Source of the DNA: Blastobasis lacticolella
Lineage: Eukaryota > Arthropoda > Insecta > Lepidoptera > Blastobasidae
Length of the DNA: 64,000 nucleotides
Direction of reading: 5' to 3'
Assembly (NCBI GenBank): GCA_905147135.1
Contig: LR990046.1
Coordinates: 13,546,501-13,610,500, forward strand
The notes under the pieces were generated by a model. That model was not told the origin of the DNA and made no database searches. It worked only from the letters and a program-made list of their open reading frames with translations. Each line of letters begins with the position of its first letter. The stretch's first letter is position 1. Below are positions 49,001-59,199 of this stretch, one piece after another. Position numbers and translations under genes: made by a program.

Positions 49001-52000
49001 TACCGTCGTCCAGGACATCTGCAACCTAAGGGGAGCTGATGCGGTGCCGGCCTTTGAGGTACCCGTAGACATGCCTTTTGAAGAACCTCATGTTATAGTG
49101 CAAAGAAAAGACTTCAGGATGCTTATTTTACATCTTGCACGTGCGCGGTATAAAGGCTTGCGATGCCCGAACATTAGTTGGATGCTAGGTATCCAGATGG
49201 TGTGGATGAAATCTTTCCCATCATCGGAGGGTGCGGTGGTGGAAAAGTTATGACAATTATAATAATACCCGCATTGACGATGGTCCAGGATTTGGCAGAT
49301 CAGGTCATTACAGTAGAGCGACTGCCGTCTGGCCTCCGTGACACTGATAACAGGGGAAACTGATCAGTTTGGAGCATGGTTACACAGTGGAGCTGAATGA
49401 GCAGGTTTCATCACGATGTTGTCCGTCATCGTAAGTGCGGTTAGTGTTCAACTAATAAGTAAATAACTCAGGAAAAGGTACCAATAACTACTAATATACG
49501 AGCAAGCTAGTACATTAGTCACGTTGCGCTAACTGCAGCGATTTACTTCCTTTAAAAACTCTGTATTTACATTTAAATTTCAATGACGATGAACAAATCC
49601 AACAGATCACCACGCGTGTCATTAAACCAACAACATCAACAAATTCAATGTAGAATTTACGACTCTACATGTGGTGACAAAATAGTAATCATCATCATCA
49701 GCCGAAAGACGATCACTGCTGGGCATAGGCCTCCCCCAGAGATCTCCACAAAGGCCGGTCCTGTGCCTTCCGCATCTAGATGGTACCTGGTCTTTACCAG
49801 GTCGTCGGGCCATCTTGTGGGAGGCTTACCTACGCTGCGTCTTCCGGTACATGGTCGCCATTCGAGAACTTTACTGTCCCATCGGCCATCTGTTCTTTGA
49901 GCTATGTACCTTGCCCACTGCAACTTTAGCCTGGCAATCCTTTACAAAATAGTAATACCAAACGATAAATAAACAAACGTATCGTGTTAAGTTATTAACT
50001 TAGCTATACGCTCCAAATAGCCGGCACACAGACCAACCGCACTCATGTACCCTTCTCAGGCTACGCGAGATCTGCACCGCGGAAGGCGTGGACGTGGCCG
50101 ACGGCACGGTGCTGCACGCGGCCGTGGACGCCTGCGACGGCGACCTGCGACGAGCCTTGACCGCGCTGCAATGCTGCCAGCGACTGCTGGGACAGATCAC
50201 TGCTGAGGGGCTTGTTGAGGTACCTTATAGATAATGCTTACACTTGCACATGCTTATACAAGAATAATTACATTTAAAAAATACGACAAAAACCATAACT
50301 AGTTGTGGGCAAAGGCGGCCTTATCGCTGCAAGCGATCTCTACCAGGCAACCTTTGTCTAAAGAACCGCTCGATACGCAGGCAAATCAACAACATGGACT
50401 TATACGAGCAAACTTATACTTAATATAAAGAAATATACACCTACATGCGAATATACACATATAACAAAACTAAAACATATATAGACAATACACCTACATG
50501 AACTACATCAAAATTCATTTGCCAGCCGAGAGGAGATGCGTGCGCAACTTTGTCTTAAAGGAGTTGAGTGATTTGAAGTGACGAAACGCTTATTATTTAA
50601 TAAAAAATTGTTAGCCAAAGGCAAGGTCCGACGACATCACCAAGGTGGCCGGAAAGATGTGGATGAGGGAGACTTCCTGTCGATCAGGATGGAAAAGACT
50701 GGGGGAGGCGTATGTCCAAAGTTGGACAGGGAAATGTTGAGGAAGAATAATAATAATTTCAAAGCTAGAGTGACTAGGCTGTTCCTAGACAGGCTCCCTC
50801 ATCGGCCGCATAATTACTTACCACCAGATAAGGTGGCCGGCAGATGCCTGCCTAGTCAAATTATTAAAAAGAAAAGTCATAATCATCGTCCTAGCGCTTA
50901 TCCCGGCGTCTGCCAGGGTCCGCTTTCCTACTCTTTCTTCTTCACTTCGCCCGGTCTTCGGCGTCCTTGCGTCGTAAGCCGTTGGCTTATAATTTACCCT
51001 AGTATTATTCCCGATTAAGCCGTGTGGTGTCCGTGAAAGTAGAATAGAACCGAGCTCTTACACTCGTGGGTGTCGTACAAGGCGACTAATGTTTCCGAAG
51101 CAAAAGTCTATGTACACTGTAAAATCGGCAGCAGCGTTTTCCATTGTTTATTTACAACACTGCGATCTCCAGCCCGCTTGCCAAGCGTGGAGATTATGGC
51201 TCCCGTTTCATGGAAGAGGCTCTGAGTCCTGCAGTGAACTGTTACGGGCTGTGATGATGATTATTCTCAACGTAGGAGCGTCGGTGGCCTAGTGGTAAAG
51301 GTATCCGACTCTCAAGAGAGATATACCGGGTTCGAATCCCACTATCGCTATATACCAATGACTCTTTTCTGAGTTATGTGCATTAGTTAAACACTAACCG
51401 ATACTGTTACGGTGAGAGAAAATATCGTGATGAAACCTGCACATTCAGGCTACTGAATGTGTAACCATGGGTCAATCTGGTCAGGCACCCCTGGTAGCAG
51501 AGTCACGGAGTTCAGGTAGCAGTCGCTCCACTAATTACCTGATCTGTCAAATCCTGGATCACGGTCAAGGCGGATTCCGGGCCCTTGTGAGCGAGAGCAC
51601 AACCGAGACATTACCGACAAGATGACTTGATTATTGTCGACGTAAAACAATTTCAACGCCATTGCCAACTGCGTATATCAGTCCACTGATGCCATATTGT
51701 AAAATAAAGTAATTGGGGTGGGAATGAGAATGGATGAGAATTATTATTATTATTATTGTTTATTATACACTAGCAGCTGCAAGCTGATGCGTGTATATCA
51801 CAATATTTAGTTCTTGTAATGTCTATCCAGTCTATTTTTAAAACAGTTCACCGATGGAGCACTGATCACTGATTCTGGCAATTCATTTCTTGCACTGACA
51901 ACCCTATTTGGCAAAAAGTTGTGTCTGGGGTTACTGGTTACCTGCGATCTTGACAATTTCAGTGTATGGCCTCTAAGGTTTTTGTTATTATTTAAGTTGT

Positions 52001-55000
52001 AGATGGTTTCGTGAAGGGACTACCCTTCACATCATAATGTCCATATAGTATCTTATATGTTTCTATCAGATCACCACGTTGAATGAATGAAGAATGAATG
52101 AAAAATGAAATGTTGAATGTTGAAAGAATGGAGAAATAAATAAATACAGAAGGGAAAGTTTTAAGTAGCGATGGGTAAGATGAAGAGGATGGATGAAAGT
52201 CATGTGACAAAGAAGGCGATGAATATGAATGTGACTTAGTGAATGACATGCAGATAAAATTTGTGTGTACCGAGATGACAAGTGGTAGGGTTGAATCGAA
52301 GTAAGAGACACATTCTGCCGACCCCACCTAGTGGGTTAAGGGCAGGCAGATGATGATGATAGACATAGTCGTCCCATAATTCAGCATAGGGAGACTACAT
52401 AGTGAGACCCGTAAGTAAAGCATAGTGTGTCTCGGAACTTGATGTGTAGCATAGTAAACAATTAATTCAATACTTGAGATTCCTGTGTATGCAGCGCCAT
52501 CTAGTGAGGCATACCGAACTAAACTTTTAAATTTTGAAATAGCTGTTGAGAATTACCCCATTGAATGAATTTCTTATCATTTATTGGTAGAAATCGCTTT
52601 AAGCTCTATATGGCCGCCGGTTGCTTTTCCATTTTCTTTTGTTTTTGATATATTTGTGTATATCAAAAACAATCAATCAAGAGAGGTAGGGCATAGCGGG
52701 GTATCTCGTTCGAATTGGAGCCGCCCGACTGGGGAAGTACCTCTACCTTACAGAATATCGCAGCTAAATAATACTCTTTTAAAAAGTATTGTGTTTTTGC
52801 CGGTGAGTAAGGTTTCCAGTGCTCCATGGGGTGGGGATTTGGGGAACCGTGGCTTTGGCAGTGGAGTGGCTTTTGCCTTTTTGCTGCCAGAGCAACGTGT
52901 TATAGAGGTGGGCAACGCATTGGCGATACTCTTGGTGTTGCTAATGTCTATAGGCAGTGGTGACTACTTCCCGGTGGCCCGCTTGCCTGTTTGCCTATCG
53001 TATGTCATAAAAAGAAATATTTGTTGCATTCATTCATTCCTTCATAGAAATGATCTACAAAATATACGTACAAATGACCACCATACTCATATGTAGATCT
53101 ACAAAGTTAATTCATTTATTAAATAATGTATTCCCCGTATCAGGTGACGGGGCTGGTGCCTGACGAATTGGTGAATGGCTACAGAGCAACGTGTTATAGA
53201 GGTGGGCAACGCATTGGCGATACTCTTGGTGTTGCTAATGTCTATAGGCAGTGGTGACTACTTCCCGGTGGCCCGCTTGCCTGTTTGCCTATCGTATGTC
53301 ATAAAAAGAAATATTTGTTGCATTCATTCATTCCTTCATAGAAATTATCTACAAAATATACGTACAAATGACCACCATACTCATATGTAGATCTACAAAG
53401 TTAATTCATTTATTAAATAATGTATTCCCCGTATCAGGTGACGGGGCTGGTGCCTGACGAATTGGTGAATGGCTACTTGGCTGTGAAGAACTACACAGAA
53501 CTCGAGCAGTTTGTAGAAAAGTAAGTATGAATATTAGAACATGTCAAGCTTAATAAATTGGTACGGGAACGATGTGCACACAATTCTAGTTGTTTGTTGC
53601 TAGTTAAAAGACTAACCGTCATATCCATAAAAGTTGATTACTTTGAAAAAAAATCCTAAAACATAATTTTGCTAAGGCTAGGTTTTAATAAACGTCAAAT
53701 AATTTATGAATAGGACCGTAATTATAATTGACAAATGTGCCAAGAATTTTTTAACGATTGAGAGATTGATTATTGACATTGCGATCGTGGTGTCAAAGCT
53801 GCAAAGCCTTGAATATAAATGGTAGATCGATTGATAGTCAGTATTTTTTCAAGACATTTCGGCACGCAATCGGCGTGACTAGACGGCGGTATGGGTAGCA
53901 CCATTATGCTGTGTTGCGAAGATGAAGCGCACGAAGTGCCGACAGTGGAAACTGCCTGCTGCATGGATCTGTTTTGCTAGGCATTAGACCGCCATTTCAT
54001 CTGGTGTCATCGTCATTGAAGTGACGATGCGGCCGAAGATAAAATATGTTTACCGGTCAATATAACCTGGACCTGGCAATCCTGGTAGAGCTCGTCTAGT
54101 TTAAAATGACGCGCCCCACTACTTAGTTAGTTGATTTCGATGTGTGAGTGCAAATATTGATAACGACACTTCATCTGTGTGGGAGCCAATGAACGACGCG
54201 TGCTCCTACGTTTGAATTTCACCGGCAACTGAATGACCAATTACAACGGCATTTGTATATGTATTGCGTCCATATTTTAAACTTGCTTGTGTGCGTTAAT
54301 GCGATAGTGGGCCGCGTCATTTTAGATTAGACGAGCTCTACACCATCTTACGCATCTTCACATACTACCAGTTAAGATGGCGGCCAAATGCGTAAAATTA
54401 AAAATCCTAATATCTTGTAAGAGTTGTAGGCTTGTAATATTTAACTTTACCGTGTTTGGAGCATCGGCGGCCTAGTGGTAACCGTATCGATCTCGTAAGC
54501 GAGATGTTCCGGGTTCGAATCCCACTGCCGCCATGATGTACCAATGACTCTTTTCTGAGTTATGTATTAGTTGAATACTAACCAATGCTCTTACGGCGAG
54601 GGAAAACATCGTGATGATACCTGTACATTCAGGCGACTGAATTTGTAATCATGATCAAACCTGGTCAGGTTCCCCTGGTAGTAGGGTAGGTCACGGAGGT
54701 CAGATGGCAGTCGCTCCACTGTAATTACCTGATCTGCCAAATCCTTGAGAATGATCAAGGCGGACCCCGGGCCCTCGTGCGCGAGAGCACAACCGGGACA
54801 TTGACGCCCAGATGATGTAACCGTGTTTGGAGAGTTTCCCATTCGCCAGTAATTTAGCACCAGTTATGCAGCGTAGCTACTCTTTGTAATTTAATTTCGC
54901 GGCTAACCGCATTCACTGTTCCTGGTTTGAACGGTAAGCTAGGTTCTCGTCTTGGGGATAGACTAATAAAGTAATTCTTGTAAACAATACAAAATGTCAA

Positions 55001-56571
55001 AACATGACAAAAATGTCGTTTTGTAAATAATAATGAACCAAGTATGGTCGTGGTAGAGTCCGTAGCAGAGTATATAAAGTGAGGCCATAGAAAAAACGGC
55101 GAGGCACTTTTAAAACCTCAATTTTGACTCAAAGGACTTGTCACAGAGTTTGGCACGCAAACTTCTCTCATAGTGGCGTTTTTGTGGGGGTGGTCAATTA
55201 ATTAATTAACAAACAGAGTGAGCTCGAAAATTTCTGACATTTTGGGTCTTAAAAGCTAAGACAAAAATCAAAGTAAGAAACATAAATCAAGGAACGACCG
55301 AGCGGACTGTGTTAGACATTTTTGATATTAATTATCCACATCCGAATAGTACAAGCGAGAAACGATCTTAACAACACTGTATAAAAAATGCAGTTGTGGG
55401 CAACGCGTTACTCCGGGTGTTGCTCGAGTCTAGACGGCGGTGACCACTATAAATCAGGTGGCCTGCTTGCCTGTTTGCCTTCCGTATCGCTACCACTACA
55501 TATTATAAAACGGAGTCTCACGGGGCGTCTGTCGCGTCTCTCTGTTCGCGATAAATTGAAAAACTACTAAACGGATTTACGTGCGCTTTTCATCAATAAA
55601 TAGTGATTCATAAGGAAGATTTACACCTAAGTGTATAATTTGTTAAGGTGACTACCCGTCCGAAGCCAAGGCGAGTCGCTAGTGATATATTATATTAAAA
55701 TGTTATTTAAATTAAATTATTACATTATAAAAGTGGATCCAGCATTTTCTGTCGTCTTTTCAACACTACGACTTTCAAACCATCTTCTCTTCTTATCTTC
55801 GTCAATCTTCATCTACCCAATGCAGAGTATAGGTGCCTCTCCACACTGAACGGTCCTGGGCTTTTCGTATCCAGTCCTTCCCAGCTACTCGGGACAGATC
55901 GTCAGTCTATCTTGCCGGCTGTCTTCCCACATTCCTGCGCCCGGTTCGTGGTATCCACTCCAGTAGTCTCCTACTCCAGCTTCCGTCTGTTCTACGGCAT
56001 ATGTGGCCTGCTCATTTCCACTTTCGTTCGGTCATTCAAACCATCTTATTATATCAGCCGAAAGACGCCCTCTGCTGGGCATAGGCCTCCCCCAGAGATC
56101 TCCACAAAGGCAGGTCCTGTGCCATCCGCATCTAGCTGGTACGTGCGATTTTAACCAGGTCGTCAGTCTACCTTGTGGGTGGCCTACCCATGCTGCGGCT
56201 TCCGGTACATGGTCGCCACTCGAGAACTTTACTGCCCCATTGGCCATCTGTTCTTCGAGCTATGTGCCCTGCCCACTGCCACTTCAGGCTGGCAATCCTT
56301 AGGGCGATGTCGGTGACCTTGGTTCGCTTTGTTCAAACCATCTAAAACCCGTTTATTTTCCAGGTTCCTAGTGGCGGCGTACTCCGCATCGCAGTTGCTG
56401 GAACAGCTCAGTGCCACCGTGGTGTCCAGCGGCCATCTTACCAACAAGCAGAAGTGCGCCATTAGTGAGAAGCTGGCTGTGTGCTCCCATCGCCTTCTCG
56501 ACGGTGGCGCTGAGTTCATGCAGCTTACGGACCTGGGATGCACGATCATCATGGCCAACAACGACCCCTGA
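46020..56571 (+). CDS. RFC4: Replication factor C subunit 4 (clamp loader AAA+ ATPase)
   Basis: RFC4 is one of the small subunits of the pentameric RFC ATPase that loads the PCNA clamp at primer ends. I assembled six exons: 46020-46129, 46205-46480, 48580-48798, 50060-50219, 53438-53520 and 56364-56571. All junctions are GT..AG with matching phases, giving 351 aa (human RFC4 is 363). The start [11 protein letters not shown] matches vertebrate RFC4 and leads into PWVEKYRPK. Walker A GPPGTGKT is at residues 71-78, [11 protein letters not shown] follows, Walker B VILDEAD at 139-145, and the SRC arginine finger at 184-186. The lid and collar regions follow. Exon 1 ends inside a Tyr codon (TA then C), so an unspliced reading shows an apparent stop. 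Introns 2 to 5 are 1.3-3.2 kb and filled with retroelements. The acceptor and first 45 bases of exon 5 also exist as a second copy 294 bp upstream. Confidence 0.96.
47591..48010 (+). mobile_element. LINE ORF2 interior fragment (CR1/Jockey-like) in RFC4 intron 2
   Basis: A frame reads [28 protein letters not shown] and [15 protein letters not shown] then a stop, matching the linker between the endonuclease and RT domains of CR1-like LINEs. Confidence 0.65.
48128..48305 (+). mobile_element. tRNA-derived SINE (family 1) fragment in RFC4 intron 2
   Basis: B box GGGTTCGAATCCCGG followed by ATGTACCAATGACTCTTTTC and TGAGTTATGT, the family's head-body junction. The 3' half is missing or decayed. Confidence 0.6.
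48961..49090 (+). repeat. 130-bp interspersed repeat, copy 1
   Basis: CACCTGATGGAAAGCGGC, CGTCGTCCAGGACATCTGCA and GATGCGGTGCCGGCCTTTGA, also at 57955-58095. Looks like a LINE 3' region. Confidence 0.7.
49262..49500 (-). mobile_element. tRNA-derived SINE (family 1) fragment in RFC4 intron 3
   Basis: The reverse complement contains CTGATCTGCCAAATCCTGG and the middle of the body. The tRNA-like head is lost. Confidence 0.6.
49685..49945 (-). mobile_element. RTE LINE C-terminal fragment in RFC4 intron 3
   Basis: Minus translation [20 protein letters not shown] and [18 protein letters not shown], then a GATGATGATGATT tail. Same family as the fragments at 9092 and 56050. Confidence 0.8.
50625..50990. 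mobile_element. Three adjoining LINE tail fragments
   Basis: 50625-50745 (+) resembles an RTE 3' end. 50750-50885 (+) is a CR1-like LINE tail (AGAGTGACTAGGCTGTTCC, TTACTTACCACCAG). 50885-50990 (-) is another RTE 3' end (reverse of GGACCCTGGCAGACGCC). Confidence 0.55.
51019..51262 (+). mobile_element. GAT-tailed retroposon (family 2)
   Basis: GCCGTGTGGTGTCCGTGAAA head, CCTGCAGTGAACTGTTACGG and a GATGATGATTATT tail, directly followed by a family 1 SINE. In RFC4 intron 4. Confidence 0.75.
51275..51628 (+). mobile_element. tRNA-derived SINE (family 1), full length
   Basis: Begins GGAGCGTCGGTGGCCTAGTG with a good A box, and B box GGGTTCGAATCCC, then the full body. Flanked by an imperfect 16-bp duplication (GATTATTCTCAACGTA at 51259-51274, two differences at 51629-51644). 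It landed at the tail of a family 2 retroposon. Confidence 0.8.
51770..52085 (-). mobile_element. CR1/L2-like LINE C-terminal fragment in RFC4 intron 4
   Basis: Minus translation [58 protein letters not shown] and [13 protein letters not shown], the typical C-terminus of CR1/L2-type reverse transcriptases. One internal stop. Confidence 0.75.
52680..53010 (+). mobile_element. LINE 3' tail (common lepidopteran type) in RFC4 intron 4
   Basis: GTAGGGCATAGCGGGGTATC, GTACCTCTACCTTACAGAAT and GGTGGCCCGCTTGCCTGTTT are shared with the tail at 55388-55480. The 294-bp duplication begins inside it. The 170-codon open frame over it is not a gene. Confidence 0.6.
52889..53476 (+). repeat. 294-bp tandem duplication spanning RFC4 intron 4 and exon 5
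   Basis: Copy 1 is 52889-53182 and copy 2 is 53183-53476, each exactly 294 bp and head to tail. The only difference I see is g at 53052 versus t at 53346. The unit starts inside a LINE 3' tail and ends within exon 5. Near identity suggests a recent event or an assembly artefact joining two haplotypes. Confidence 0.95.
53138..53182 (+). pseudogene. Duplicated 5' half of RFC4 exon 5
   Basis: This copy repeats the CAG acceptor and the first 45 bases ([13 protein letters not shown] plus surrounding codons) of exon 5, then runs into the start of the second duplicate instead of the rest of the exon. Reading on meets a stop after 24 codons (TGA) and there is no exon 5 donor. It is a decoy half-exon rather than a usable exon, but its acceptor is identical to the true one. 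Confidence 0.85.
54056..54420 (+). mobile_element. CR1-like LINE tail split by a MITE
   Basis: GTCAATATAACCTGGACCTG on the left and TACCAGTTAAGATGGCGGCC on the right match the LINE tail at 38868-38985. The part between is a TIR element. Confidence 0.5.
54088..54338. mobile_element. Tc1/mariner-type MITE
   Basis: 251 bp with inverted ends GAGCTCGTCTAGTTTAAAAT / GACGAGCTC and TA on both sides (54086-54087, 54339-54340). About 30 bp of each end match with two differences. No coding capacity. Confidence 0.8.
54460..54819 (+). mobile_element. tRNA-derived SINE (family 1), full-length reference copy
   Basis: 360 bp with A box GGCCTAGTGG, B box GGGTTCGAATCCC and the complete body ending GACGCCCAGATGATGT. 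A perfect 11-bp duplication ACCGTGTTTGG flanks it (54449-54459 and 54820-54830), which fixes the element's ends. In RFC4 intron 5. Confidence 0.9.
55486..55682 (+). mobile_element. Helitron-like element, divergent subfamily
   Basis: Starts TCGCTACCACTACATATTAT and ends GAGTCGCTAG before T. It shares the AAACTACTAAACGGATTT-type core with the other copies. Located in RFC4 intron 5. Confidence 0.5.
55790..56030 (-). mobile_element. RTE LINE C-terminal fragment, subfamily B
   Basis: Minus translation [39 protein letters not shown] and AQDRSVWR. Directly next to another RTE fragment of a different subfamily. Confidence 0.75.
56050..56330 (-). mobile_element. RTE LINE C-terminal fragment just upstream of RFC4 exon 6
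   Basis: Reverse orientation, with the family's ending (CTTTCGGCTGATATAATAAG) and GGAAGCCGCAGCATGGG. Ends about 30 bp before the exon 6 acceptor, so this insertion nearly reaches the splice site. Confidence 0.75.
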
Positions 56572-57759
56572 TACGGAAGGAACCTTTCCCTGAACGCGAC
56601 GTCTGTAAAGTGCTTTCAATTATTGTTGAATATAGGTTTCAGTGGTTTTAATAGTAAAAGACAAAGCGGTTGGGCGCGACGACGATAATAATGACTAGAG
56701 AGCGAGAGAGTTATTTTCTTTGCGTATTGTATAGATATTCGTTGTTAAGTTTGTTACAAGCATATATGACAAATTGCACTGGTCATATCTACGTTAACAT
56801 TGTCATAGCTACTTCACATCCGCTCTCTAGTAAGGACTTAATGACCATGAGGGGGCGTCATTTGGGTTTTCTTGAGTATAGTTCCTCTATTGTAATTTTA
56901 GTTCCCTTTTACGCCACATTTATTATTGTCGTTGTCGTCCTCAATAGTTTTGTCTAACGCACTTTACTTTGTTTTGTAATTTGAGTGAGTAAAATGACAG
57001 CACGTCCAGCAGCGCCACCTATAATCTGTTTCAAAATGAAATACCTATGTATTATGTTGGCCTACTACCTATGTATAACTGGAATTCATTCGCAATTTTT
57101 TTAAATGTCATTTTGTTGTCATCAGCGCCTCTGTCACCTGCCAACATAATAATATAGGTATTTAATTTTGAAATTGCCTATACTGTTTTTTTTGTTGTAT
57201 TGGCGCGCTAACTTATACTTTTTTTATGCTACTTATTGACAATTGAGCAGACAGCCCACCCGATACACGTAATACTTGATGTACTGTACTTTGTAAGCAC
57301 AGTCATTTTACTGACTCGAAATATAAACCAAATTATACGTAAACTGCAGCACACGAGGTTATTTCTATCGTTGTTTCATACATTTTTAGCTCTGTCCCAC
57401 CTGCCAATGGCTCACCACAATCACAACACTAACCGGCACGGCTAGCACAAGGGTGCTCTCGCGACCGATAAGCGAAAAATGGCGCGACATAGATACTGCT
57501 ATCTCTTTCGTCCTAGTATTGAGAGAAGAAAACGAACGCTCTCTCGCGGCGCGAGTTGTGTCGCCAGTAAATCTCAACACGTGTTTCGCTCTTCCAAGGA
57601 CTATGTTCACGATCAACGTTTCCCTGAGGATAAGCGGACATGTTTTTTAGTGAAACATAAAGATGTCATAATGTCGGGATCACCATTTTAGTTCTTTATC
57701 TCCGATTTCGCTTTACTTGGCTTTACATTTTCGAAGGTAGTAATAAAAATAAAATAATC

Positions 57760-57925
57760 ATCTAGGCTTTAATGTCCCGGTTGTGCTCTCGCGCACGAGG
57801 GCCCGGGGTCCGCCTTGACCATGATCCAGGATTTGGCAGGTCAGGTAATTACAGTGGAACGACTGCCATCTGACCTCCGTGAGCCTGCTACCAGGGAAGC
57901 CTGACCAGATTGGATCATGGTTCAT
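57760..57925 (-). mobile_element. tRNA-derived SINE (family 1), 3' part
   Basis: Reverse-complement body with GCGCACGAGGGCCCGGGGTC and the CTGATCTGCCAAAT-type region; no head. Confidence 0.65.
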
Positions 57926-57954
57926 GGATAATTAGGTTTATTTTGTTGGTTGCC

Positions 57955-58095
57955 TAGGGAGGCTCACGGACGCACGGTCCACCTGATGGAAAGCGGCCAC
58001 CGTCGTCCAGGACATCTGCAACCTAAGAGGAGCGGATGCGGTGCCGGCCTTTGAGGTACCTGTAGACATGCCATTTGAAGAACCCCATGTTGAAA
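57955..58095 (+). repeat. 130-bp interspersed repeat, copy 2
   Basis: Same orientation as the copy at 48961 with only a few differences; ends in an A-rich run (TTGAAAAAAAGCAAAAAA), as expected for a retroposed tail. Confidence 0.7.
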
Positions 58096-59199
58096 AAAAG
58101 CAAAAAATTTACATAATACATTTTTTATATGATTTGTCGTTTCGTGTGGCGCCGCCATTTTGACGTCATTGTGGCGGGACTATATTATCCTACAATCTTT
58201 TTTTTTATTCTAAGGTAGCAAATGTACTACTTTGTATGTAAATGTATGAATGTACATATAAATATTTAGGTAGTAAGTCCGACAATATGAATTTTTAAGA
58301 TTCAACACTTGTTGGTTTCATCATTTTGACACTAACTGTTCCATGAAGGATCGAAACTCGTGTCGAGGTTATCCCGGTGGTGAGACAGGTGGGACAAAGC
58401 TAAAAAAATGTATTACGAAGACCCAATGAATTATGGAATCCTGCGAATGTCAAGAGTAGTATAAATTTGAATTTTAGCTATCAGAATGCTTTGTGGAACA
58501 GGGCCTTTGTTATTCCGGTCGCATACACTCCAGTAATATTTTTTGTGGACATCAAATGAATGTCCGGCAAGTGCCTTATCTGAGCTTAAATTGTCCTTAG
58601 ACTTGTCCCTAGCTATGGAATTGTGTGTGCAACAGATAGCAACTAACTGTAAGCGTTATTACTTACAAATTCCTGTATATTTTAACCGATATACCGGAAC
58701 AGTCGGTCGGTCTTGTCACCGCTAGCTTTGTTTCCGTTATCGGTAGATTTATGCGTCATTTTTGTGGAATTCCTCGAGAGTAATAATTACATAGGGATTC
58801 TTAGCGAGGCTGCGCCCGCGCCGGCGCTGATGCGCTTATCATCATCTGCACGCGTTTCGTTATTCGCTCTTATATTTCTTCCATAGTGTAGATCCTATCG
58901 CGATTCACCACACGGCCGTAAATGAATTATTACTATCGATTTAACGTTGCAATATTACGATCTACTTGACAAACGCAAAATGTACTTTCTGGGGACAAAG
59001 CATAAGGCATCTTTTCCTCTGATCGTAGTCGCTATCGGCCGTGCTGTGTGAACGGACCACATTGAATGGTCTCAAAGGATTCCTTGAAACGGATACTAAT
59101 GAAGAATGAATGTTGATTGGTCATTGTTGCAAAATGTTGTTACGGTAAATGCTAAGTAAACATGTTTCTTAAGTTTTTTTTGTAATAAACCAGTATGAA

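Noticed and set aside
52584..53096. 170-codon frame with a hydrophobic end, and its duplicate at 53175
   Set aside because: Covers a LINE 3' tail and the 294-bp duplication; not a gene.
54460..54545. tRNA gene candidate
   Set aside because: A and B boxes are present but the acceptor stem does not close and several copies share the same body; it is a SINE head.
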